Shown here: piece after piece, positions 1-5,790 of the stretch
Position numbering within the stretch: position 1 is the first letter of the stretch
Layout of the letters: each line of letters starts with the position of its first letter
NCBI RefSeq assembly: GCF_030269665.1
Contig: NZ_BSTS01000028.1
Coordinates: forward strand, 1-52,854
Direction: 5' to 3'
Source of the DNA: Actinomycetospora sp. NBRC 106375
GTDB lineage: Bacteria > Actinomycetota > Actinomycetes > Mycobacteriales > Pseudonocardiaceae
DNA length: 52,854 bases
Notes under the pieces: model-generated
What the model was told of the DNA's origin: nothing
Database searches by the model: none
The model's input: only the letters and a program-made list of their open reading frames with translations
Program-made: the position numbers and the translations under genes

Positions 1-114
1 ACCGAGGCCATCAACGGCCGGCTTGAAGCCCTCCGACGCAACGCCCTCGGGTTCCGCAACCTGATCAACTACCGCATCCGAGCCCTACTGCACTGCGGCG
101 CACTCGCACTCTAA
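1..114 (+). pseudogene. ISL3-type transposase, C-terminal end (cut by window edge)
   Basis: The first 37 codons read as the end of a transposase and stop at TAA 112-114. The stretch TEAINGRLEALRRNALGFRN followed by LINYRIRALL matches the conserved C-terminal region of ISL3-family DDE transposases (pattern known from the family: TEAxNGRLExLRxxALGFRNxxNY). Only the tail is in view, so whether the upstream gene is intact cannot be judged. The stop lies 13 bases before the likely IS end at about 127. Its position at the very edge suggests that the sequence breaks inside a repeated element. The family call is from memory of the motif, not from a search. Confidence 0.8.
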
Positions 115-127
115 TTCCGGAAGAGCC
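115..127. repeat. Probable terminal inverted repeat (right end) of the ISL3-type element
   Basis: TTCCGGAAGAGCC directly follows the transposase stop. Read on the other strand it is GGCTCTTCCGGAA, which resembles the GGxTCTTCC ends typical of ISL3 elements. The left end is outside the window, so the repeat and any 8-bp target duplication cannot be confirmed. Confidence 0.5.
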
Positions 128-180
128 GGCGAAGGGGGAAGACGATTAGCGGTTCACGACAGCGCAGTGCTGCTGTCGCT

Positions 181-480
181 TCACTCGCCGTCAGCTCGGC
201 GGTTCGGAGCGCCCGTCCGCGGGGGACGCTCGGTGCTCCTCCACCCCAGGATGTCGAAGACCCGCTGGAGCGCGATGTCGATCTCGGCGTCACGGCGGAC
301 AGTCCGGAGGAACTGGGGGTAGCGGCGGTCACCGCGCAAGAGGTTGTGGGTTGCGCACCGGTACAGATTGTCCGCTGGCTGGCCATCGGTGATGCCGGAT
401 GCAAGCCGCATCGTCGATCAGGTCGAGCTCGGCAGGAATCTTGGTCAACAGTTCGAGATCGTCCCTGCGTGCGTTTCGAG
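181..480 (-). pseudogene. Decayed gene fragment, frameshifted, function unknown
   Basis: On the minus strand two reading frames carry protein-like sequence that joins if one frameshift near 411-425 is allowed. The upstream part reads RRDDLELLTKIPAELDLIDD. The downstream part (start-like codon at 411, stop at 181) reads RLASGITDGQPADNLYRCAT, followed by a charged helical stretch ending FDILGW. The join is seamless in sense (LIDDA then RLASG), as expected of a recently broken gene. I do not recognise the family. It sits beside an IS end in a stretch with lower coding quality than the rest of the window. Confidence 0.35.
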
Positions 481-761
481 AATGCTGATCGCAGCGTGAC
501 CCGGTACGGCAACGCTGAGTGTGGACAACGCTAGTGGATCGCCGGGGTGATGCGATTGGGCGTCGCGACGTGCGGCTCGCCGTCCTGGCCGAGATGCTCG
601 AAGCGTGCACCTGAGTGGGCGTAGTCGGTGCTGACTCCTCGTCAAGAGCATGCGCGGAGGGTCTCGACTGCCCGGCGCGTCTGATCGCGGCTCCATCGGT
701 CCAGAAGGCAGGAAGCTGCCAAGGAGGAACGGTACGGTTAGCCACGCGTCCACGCTAGGAC
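481..761. other. Non-coding or degraded stretch
   Basis: No open frame here has convincing codon bias, a ribosome binding site or recognisable protein sequence. GC content is lower than in the rest of the window. I see no RNA gene. It is most simply debris between the IS remnant and the tRNA-derived fragment. Confidence 0.5.
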
Positions 762-953
762 CTAAACGCGCGCGAAGGCTTTACACGATCGGTCGTCGTC
801 GCGGGCGGGCCGTATTCCGCGCGCGCCCCAGCTGTCAAGGCTCTCTGCCTTTGCGCAAAGTCTTGCTCGCCCGCTTCGGTCGTATGGAATGATGGGAATC
901 ATCTCGTTGGTGAACTGCAAATGGTAACCTTCGATGCAGATCGGACAATTCAT
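762..953 (-). CDS. Candidate small CxxC protein of atypical composition
   Basis: An ATG at 953 opens 63 codons to TAG at 762. The N-terminus reads MNCPICIEGYHLQF and then TNEMIPIIPYDRSGRARLC: a CPIC pair close to the start and a third cysteine about 30 residues later, which looks like a small zinc-binding domain. Codon use is much less GC-rich than neighbouring genes (aat, tgt, att, ttg, aga are used), unlike the random GC-rich shadow frames of this genome. The C-terminal half (after about residue 40) is arginine- and alanine-rich and less convincing, and no strong ribosome binding site precedes the ATG. It may be an acquired small gene or the start of a truncated one. Function not recognised. 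Confidence 0.35.
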   Translation of the reverse strand: MNCPICIEGYHLQFTNEMIPIIPYDRSGRARLCAKAESLDSWGARGIRPARDDDRSCKAFARV

Positions 954-1343
954 GACAACTAGGGACCCGGAATCCCAATACTTCGTACGTCTTATGGACG
1001 AGCCGGTGCCTGCCTGGATCACCGCTGCCCAGGCGACGCCGTGGACATTGCTAGCCGGGCCTGTCATACCTGCGACAGCAATGATGGGGTGAGCCACCCG
1101 TTTGTGTCCCTCGACAGCATCCAGGCCGTGCGGGGCACGGCCGAGACGAGCACCTGCATGCGGAAACGGTTGCTGAGCCCCCGGCACTCTCGAGTCTGCC
1201 CACACGCCCCAAGCGAGCGTCAAGATCGCTCCGCGTGGTGCGGATCGTGGTGCGAACTGGGGGCTACGAGCGACTCGTGGGGCCCTCAAAGACGCGAGAG
1301 TGAGAACAAAGACGCTGGTAGGAGCCTCGAGACACACGTTCCC
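954..1343. other. Stretch without a supported gene
   Basis: Open frames on both strands here read as low-complexity Arg/Pro/Ser-rich sequence typical of unused frames in GC-rich DNA. No promoter, repeat or RNA gene is evident before the tRNA-like fragment that follows. Confidence 0.45.
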
Positions 1344-1392
1344 GCGTTCTTACAAGCCGTCGGTCGCAGGTTCGAATCCTGCCCGCGCCCAC
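1344..1392 (+). repeat. tRNA 3'-half remnant, possible attachment site (left copy)
   Basis: The sequence contains a loop-like CTTACAA, then GGTCGCAGG TTCGAAT CCTGC, a perfect 5-bp T-arm with the invariant TTCGAAT loop, then CGCGCCCAC as an acceptor-like end. There is no matching 5' half upstream, so it is not a functional tRNA gene. The anticodon-loop remnant (TAC) would suit a valine tRNA, but the anticodon stem does not pair. A second, slightly different copy of the T-arm plus acceptor end lies at 4961-4987 in the same orientation. Duplicated tRNA 3' ends are the usual scar of integrase-mediated insertion. Confidence 0.6.
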
Positions 1393-1534
1393 GCAGCCGG
1401 GTCGGGGCAGGGGTCTGCGGAGTCCCGCGGCACCTACGGCTGGCCGCGGGTGCACGCCGAGTCGGTGAGCCAGAGCTGGTCAAGGCCGTCGACGGTGAAC
1501 TGGCGCCCACTCACGTTCCGGCGGCGAGCAGGCG

Positions 1535-1948
1535 TTGTCCAAGATCACTGACCCCACACCGTCGGTGTCCGGTCCCGGGAGCCAACCTCACCTGCTCGTG
1601 CAGTCCAGGATCGGTGCGATCGCCGAGGGCCCTGGGGTCCTGTGGCCGACCATGGCGCTGCTCGGGATCGGCAATGGGCTCGCGATCCCCGCGATGATCG
1701 CGTCCGTGCTGGCGGTCGTGGCACCCACGACCTCCGGGACAGCAGCTGGGCTGCTGACGACGACCCAGCAGGTGGCCATGGCCTTCGGGGTTGCGGTCTT
1801 CGGCTCGATTCAGTCGGTGGCGATCGGCGGGTCGACGGACGCCACCTCCGGCTACGTTTACGGGCTGTCGGCGACCCTGGTGGTGGCGACGACCCTGCTC
1901 GCTCTGGCCGCGCTCTCATCGACGGTCCTGTACCGGCGATCCGGTTGA
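1535..1948 (+). pseudogene. MFS drug:H+ antiporter (DHA2 type), C-terminal remnant
   Basis: From about residue 30 to the TGA at 1946-1948 the frame reads like the last transmembrane segments of a 14-TM EmrB/QacA-type transporter. GVLWPTMALLGIGNGLAIP is a helix pair start, TTSGTAAGLLTTTQQVAMAF is the well-conserved loop/helix before the last segments (family knowledge: SGxASGxxNTxRQxG-like), and a final hydrophobic helix ends LSSTVLYRR. Roughly 110 residues remain of a protein normally 450-520 long. The first 30 codons do not resemble an MFS start, so the 5' part is lost. The remnant lies between the two tRNA-like repeats. Confidence 0.7.
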
Positions 1949-1971
1949 GGACGTGCCCGGCTCGGGTGGCG

Positions 1972-3078
1972 TCAGGCCAGGCGATACCGCGCGACGGCTT
2001 CCTCGTCCCACTCGATGCCGGTTCCCGGACGGTCCGGTGGGGTGGCGGCGCCGGTGGTGACGTCCAGCGGCTCGCGGAGCACCGGGGCGGCCCAGTCGAC
2101 GTACTCGAGCCAGTGGGCTGTCGGTGTCGCGGCGAGCAGGTGGGTCGAGATCTCGGGGTAGAGGTGGTTGGACATCGGGATCGCGGCGACGTCGGCGAGC
2201 GCGGCGGCCTGCAGCCAGCCGGTGACTCCACCGATCCGGTCCACGTCGGGCATGACGAGGTCGCTGGCCCGCGAGGCGAGAGCCGTGGACATCGCCCGCG
2301 GGCCCGCGAAGTTCTCCCCGATCTGGATCGGGGTGCGGAGCTCGGCGGTGAGCTCGGCGGCGCCCGTGTAGTCGTCGTGGCGGATCGGCTCCTCGATCCA
2401 CGTCAGACCGAGCTCGTCGAGCTGCCCGCACCGCTGCCGAGCCGACGGCAGATCGAGTGCCTGGTTGTAGTCGGCCATGATGGCCACATCCCGCGGGAGC
2501 GCGCGGCGCACGGCCTCCACGGCGTCCCGGTCGTCCTCGGGAACGGTCCGGCCCAGGCGCAGCTTCACCGCGGCCATGCCCTCGGCGGCGAGCTCGGCGG
2601 CCTCGGCGGCCACGGTCTCGGTGGCGGCGGGCCCGAGACCGTTGCTGTTGTAGGCGGGAACCGGGCGCGGATCGGCGCCCAGCAGGCGGACGAGGGGGAG
2701 CTGGGCGGCGATCGCGAGCGCGTCCCAGCAGGCCATGTCGAGTCCGGCGAGCAGGCCGGCGATCGGGCCGCCGACGCCGGCGAGCTTGTACCGGGCGGTG
2801 AGCACGCGGCGCAGCGCGGCCGGCTGGGCCGAGAGCCCCACGAGCGCGCCGGCGACCTCGCGGGTGAGCGCGAGGACGGCACGACCGACCGGCTCGAGGT
2901 AGCAGAACAGGTAGGAGCGGCCGGTGATGCCCTGCTCGGTGTGGACGTCGAGGAGCGCCAGCGGCGCGTGGGTCATGCGGCCCGCGCTCGTGTGGAGGGG
3001 CCGGCGCATCGGGACCTGCACCAGTCGGGCATCGACGGCCCGCAGGGTCAGTGCCGGTACATGGCCGGGTGCGCTCAT
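1972..3078 (-). CDS. Mandelate racemase/muconate lactonizing enzyme family protein (enolase superfamily)
   Basis: 368 residues from ATG 3078. Family members abstract the proton alpha to a carboxylate using Mg2+ in a (beta/alpha)8 barrel behind an N-terminal capping domain. Visible residues are the K-x-R base pair at 172/174 (VKLRLG), metal ligands D203 (MADYNQ, with N205), E229 (WIEEP) and E255 (IGEN), then D278 and H305 (SNHLYPE), the Asp-His dyad of the mandelate racemase subgroup. This suggests a racemase or acid-sugar/hydroxyacid dehydratase rather than a muconate cycloisomerase. The start overlaps the stop of the upstream reductase gene (ATGA at 3075-3078), so the two are translationally coupled. 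A longer frame upstream of 3078 is only the shadow of that gene. Substrate unknown. Confidence 0.85.
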   Translation of the reverse strand: MSAPGHVPALTLRAVDARLVQVPMRRPLHTSAGRMTHAPLALLDVHTEQGITGRSYLFCYLEPVGRAVLALTREVAGALVGLSAQPAALRRVLTARYKLAGVGGPIAGLLAGLDMACWDALAIAAQLPLVRLLGADPRPVPAYNSNGLGPAATETVAAEAAELAAEGMAAVKLRLGRTVPEDDRDAVEAVRRALPRDVAIMADYNQALDLPSARQRCGQLDELGLTWIEEPIRHDDYTGAAELTAELRTPIQIGENFAGPRAMSTALASRASDLVMPDVDRIGGVTGWLQAAALADVAAIPMSNHLYPEISTHLLAATPTAHWLEYVDWAAPVLREPLDVTTGAATPPDRPGTGIEWDEEAVARYRLA

Positions 3079-3998
3079 CGGTCGCTGCCCTGCGCGTGGA
3101 CGGCGAGCACGTCGGCAATCGCACGGTTGGCCGGGGTCGACACCCCGAGTCGCTCGCCGCGGGCCACGACGTCGCCGCTGAGCCAGTCGACCTCCAGACG
3201 GTGGCCCTGCTCGAGGTCGCGGTGCATGGACGAGGTCATCGTGGCGGGGACGGTGTCGACGAAGGCGATCCGGTCGTCGGCGAAGTCCGCCGGCAAGGCG
3301 ACGCCCTGGGCACGAGCGACCAGGACGACCTCGTCCATGACGTCGTGGACGAAGGCCCGCGATCGCGGGGTGCTCCGGATCGGGCCGATCGTCGTACGAG
3401 CCAGGCTCGTGGTGCCCGAGAGTCCGACGAGGAAGACGAACTTCTCCCACGTGCTGCGCTCGATCTGCTCGCTGACCTCGACGTCGACGCCGGCGTCGGC
3501 GAGCGCCGCGCGAAACGCCTCAACCCGCGGTGAGCGTGTGCCGTCGAACTCGCCGATCACGATGCGCTGCAGGGAGCCGGAGTGCTCGATCACGCCGGGC
3601 TCCGCGATCGTGGCCGCGATGTAGCACACCCCACCGAGCACGTGCGCCGCGCCGACGGTCCGCGTGAGGACGTCGTCCTTCATCACACCGTTCTGCAACG
3701 ACACGACGGCTGTCGCGTCGCCCACGAGCGGCGCAAGCGAGGCGACGGCCTGCTCGGTGTCCCAGAGCTTGACCCCCACGACGACCACGTCGACGGGACC
3801 GATCTCGGTGGGGTCGTCGGTGACCCTGGGGTGGGGGAGGTGCACGTCGCCCAGCGGGCTGCGGACCTGCAGGCCCTGGCTTCGGAGGGCGTCGAGGTGC
3901 CGACCGCGCGCCAGGAACGCCACCTCGTGTCCGGCGCCCGCGAGCCGGGCCCCGAAGTAGCCGCCGATCCCGCCGGTACCCACCATCGCCACGCGCAT
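3075..3998 (-). CDS. Ketopantoate reductase family oxidoreductase (PanE/ApbA-like)
   Basis: 307 residues, normal for the family. The N-terminal Rossmann fold carries MVGTGGIGGYFGARLAGAGH (GxGxxG, residues 7-13). K77 in VGVKLWD, N103 in QNGV and catalytic K186 in WEKFVF match the KPR active-site Lys/Asn pattern, and the C-terminal half is the all-helical ApbA_C domain. KPR reduces 2-dehydropantoate with NADPH, but many actinobacterial paralogues act on other 2-oxo acids. Its coupling to an enolase-superfamily enzyme and a divergent TetR argues for an inducible catabolic role, so I give no panE symbol. An operator-like palindrome lies 18 bp upstream, and GAGGAGGTCGAG precedes the ATG. Confidence 0.85.
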   Translation of the reverse strand: MRVAMVGTGGIGGYFGARLAGAGHEVAFLARGRHLDALRSQGLQVRSPLGDVHLPHPRVTDDPTEIGPVDVVVVGVKLWDTEQAVASLAPLVGDATAVVSLQNGVMKDDVLTRTVGAAHVLGGVCYIAATIAEPGVIEHSGSLQRIVIGEFDGTRSPRVEAFRAALADAGVDVEVSEQIERSTWEKFVFLVGLSGTTSLARTTIGPIRSTPRSRAFVHDVMDEVVLVARAQGVALPADFADDRIAFVDTVPATMTSSMHRDLEQGHRLEVDWLSGDVVARGERLGVSTPANRAIADVLAVHAQGSDR

Positions 3999-4015
3999 CT
4001 CGACCTCCTCCTAAC

Positions 4016-4029
4016 TGAAAGATCATTCA
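4016..4029. promoter_or_regulatory. Operator-like palindrome between panE-like gene and tetR
   Basis: TGAAAGATCATTCA is symmetric at 12 of 14 positions (TGAAnGATCnTTCA) and is AT-rich against a GC-rich background. It lies in the divergent intergenic region, 17 bp upstream of the reductase start and 86 bp upstream of the TetR start. This is the expected place and size for the binding site of the adjacent TetR repressor (inference). Confidence 0.5.
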
Positions 4030-4103
4030 AGAATAGCAGAGTGTCAGCAGCTGAGCGGCCTGCCAGAGGGCATCACCGAGCAGGAGGAGCCGCTGGGCTC
4101 GGC

Positions 4104-4109
4104 TACGAT
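4104..4109 (+). promoter_or_regulatory. -10 element of a leaderless promoter for tetR
   Basis: TACGAT fits the actinobacterial TAnnnT -10 element. The GTG start at 4116 is 7 bp after its end, so transcription would begin at or next to the start codon. No ribosome binding site is needed, and none is well placed. Confidence 0.45.
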
Positions 4110-4115
4110 CGTCCC

Positions 4116-4745
4116 GTGGGCCGCACCCGGGGCTTCGATACGGAGCAGGCGCTCGACGCAGCGCTCGAGACGTTCTGGGTGCATGGCTACGACGCGAGCT
4201 CGATGCCGGAGCTCTGCCGGGCGATGGGGATCCAGCCAGGAAGTGCGTACGCCGCGTTCGGTTCCAAGCGGGATCTGTTCCGCGCCGCGCTGCAGCGCTA
4301 CGCCCGCACCGTGTCGTCCGAAGCCGTCCTGGGTCTGACGTCCTCGCCGTCCGGCCTCGACGGCCTGAGAAGCTACTTCGACGATCTCGTCGAGGCGATG
4401 GTGGACGGCCGCCGGCGGTGGGGTTGCCTGATCACGAACTCCCTGGTCGAGTTCGCCGAACGCGATCCCGATCTCGCCGGCGTCTTCGATCTTCATCTGG
4501 CGAACCTCGAGGCCGCCTTCGAGGCGGCGCTGACGCGAGCGAAGGCCGCGGGCGACCTCCGTTCCGGCGCGGGTCCGGAGCAGGCCAAGCTGCTCGTCGC
4601 CGTCGTGCAGGGCATGAACGTGCTCGCGAAAGCAAGGCCAGGGCGGCCCGCGTTGCGCTCGGTGGCGGACGCGGCGCTCGCCGGTCTCGTGGCCGCGCCC
4701 GACGCCCCGAGGCTGAGCGATCGGTGCGGGTACCTGCAGGACTGA
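4116..4745 (+). CDS. TetR/AcrR family transcriptional regulator
   Basis: 209 residues from GTG 4116. The N-terminal helix-turn-helix is clear: RGFDTEQALDAALETFWVHG, then ASSMPELCRAMGIQPGSAYA and AFGSKRDLFRAAL (residues about 5-60). The remaining two-thirds is the variable ligand-binding, dimerising part. The start was chosen because family homology begins at once and a -10 element ends 7 bp upstream; the open frame continues upstream but overlaps the divergent promoter and reductase gene. It is transcribed away from the reductase/enolase pair and probably represses it through the palindrome at 4016-4029. Ligand unknown. Confidence 0.85.
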   Translation: MGRTRGFDTEQALDAALETFWVHGYDASSMPELCRAMGIQPGSAYAAFGSKRDLFRAALQRYARTVSSEAVLGLTSSPSGLDGLRSYFDDLVEAMVDGRRRWGCLITNSLVEFAERDPDLAGVFDLHLANLEAAFEAALTRAKAAGDLRSGAGPEQAKLLVAVVQGMNVLAKARPGRPALRSVADAALAGLVAAPDAPRLSDRCGYLQD

Positions 4746-4800
4746 GACCGCTTTCCCGACCGACCTTCGGAATCCACGGACGCCGCATGGCCGGGCACCG

Positions 4801-4854
4801 CGCCCTACGCGCCCTACGCGCCCTACGCGCCCTACGCGCCCTACGCGCCCTACG
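4801..4854. repeat. Six tandem copies of a 9-bp unit
   Basis: The unit CGCCCTACG is repeated perfectly six times with no spacer, directly downstream of the tetR stop. The unit is a multiple of three, so it also keeps open frames reading (ALR)n or (RRA)n, but neither belongs to a plausible gene. It looks like a simple microsatellite. A structural role downstream of tetR is possible but unsupported. Confidence 0.85.
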
Positions 4855-4960
4855 CGGTCGTCGACGGTCGTTACCGCGGTCGGCTACGAGGGAGACGTCA
4901 TTCCGTCCGGCGGATTGCTGCGCTTGTGTGGTGGAGGCGTAGTGGTGGGCCAGGATTGAA

Positions 4961-4987
4961 GCGCAGGTTCGAATCTGCCGCGCCCAC
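4961..4987 (+). repeat. tRNA 3'-end remnant, possible attachment site (right copy)
   Basis: GCGCAGGTTCGAATCTGCCG continues as CGCCCAC. It is the T-arm and acceptor end of the same tRNA type as the copy at 1364-1392, with one base missing in the T-stem (AATCTGC against AATCCTGC). The left copy instead has an extra C before CGCGCCCAC. The orientation is the same. The sequence upstream does not fold as a tRNA. It ends one base before the stop codon of the next gene (4988). Confidence 0.55.
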
Positions 4988-5704
4988 TCAGCCCTCCGTG
5001 ACGGATCTCGCGCGCCTGAGCAGGACGGCGGACAGGGCAATGATCCAGACGACGAAGGTCAGCGGCAGGTAGAGGCCGAGCGGTCCGTCGAGGGCGAACG
5101 GTCCGCTGGTGGCGAGGGCGGTCACCGACACGAGACGGGCGACGATCGCGACGACGCCGACCGCGGTCACCCAGGTGGGGACCAGGCGCGCCCGGTGCAG
5201 CCCCGCGCCGATCCCGGCGACCATGGCGACGTCCGGGAAGGCGCACGCGGAGAGGGCGACGAACTGGCCCGTGTAGATGCCCGCGACGAGGCCGGGGTCG
5301 GCGCCGATGGCGGCGAGGTGGAGGGCCAGGCCGCCGAAGACGGCCGAGACGCAGCTGAGCGCGTTGGTGAGGACGGCGGCGACCAGGCCGACGCGCAGCG
5401 CGATCCCGCCGGGAGCGGATCGCGGCACCGACCACGCGAGGAGCGCGGCCATGGTCGTCAGGAGCGTGGCGAACAGCGCCGTCAAGGGGAGCGCGAACAC
5501 CATGCCCCCGGCGGCGGCCGCGAGCCCGGCGGCGACGGCGGCGCTGCCGTCGGAGAGATGGACGTCGGTCGGTGTGGCCACGAGCGCGCTGAGCACCGCC
5601 GCGATCGCCCCCAGCCCCGCGACGGCCGCCCACCGCAACGGCGTCCGCCCGGGCCGGGGGTCGGTGAGACGGTCGGGGTCGGGTCGGGCGACGGACGTCG
5701 TCAT
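4988..5704 (-). CDS. Polytopic membrane protein, function unknown
   Basis: 238 residues with about seven hydrophobic segments: WAAVAGLGAIAAVLSALVAT near residue 24, then further helices through to ALSAVLLRRAR at the C-terminus. The N-terminal 22 residues are polar and proline/arginine-rich. I chose ATG 5704 because AGGAGAG lies just upstream. An alternative ATG at 5794 overlaps the stop of the LuxR gene (ATGA) and would add a 30-residue hydrophilic leader without a good ribosome binding site. Either way the gene follows the LuxR ATPase closely and is probably co-transcribed with it. It resembles small DUF4386-like membrane proteins, but I cannot place the family firmly. Confidence 0.7.
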   Translation of the reverse strand: MTTSVARPDPDRLTDPRPGRTPLRWAAVAGLGAIAAVLSALVATPTDVHLSDGSAAVAAGLAAAAGGMVFALPLTALFATLLTTMAALLAWSVPRSAPGGIALRVGLVAAVLTNALSCVSAVFGGLALHLAAIGADPGLVAGIYTGQFVALSACAFPDVAMVAGIGAGLHRARLVPTWVTAVGVVAIVARLVSVTALATSGPFALDGPLGLYLPLTFVVWIIALSAVLLRRARSVTEG

Positions 5705-5790
5705 CGGGCTCTCCTGTCCTGGCGGTGCTGGCTCCGCAGGAGAGTCGCGCCCCGGGGGCAGGGGATCATCGGCCGAAATGCCGAGATCCG

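Noticed and set aside
1344..1392. Functional tRNA gene
   Set aside because: No 5' half, no D-arm and a mispaired anticodon stem.
1264..1510. Two minus-strand frames containing GRIRTCDRRL and GQDSNLRPTA
   Set aside because: These are translations of a tRNA T-arm and acceptor end, a common false protein in databases; the DNA is a tRNA remnant.
1642..3624. Plus-strand open frame of 660 codons
   Set aside because: It is the antisense shadow of the enolase-superfamily and PanE-like genes; composition is Arg/Gly/Asp-rich without motifs.
4801..4854. CRISPR array or minisatellite gene
   Set aside because: The 9-bp units have no spacers and no cas genes are present.
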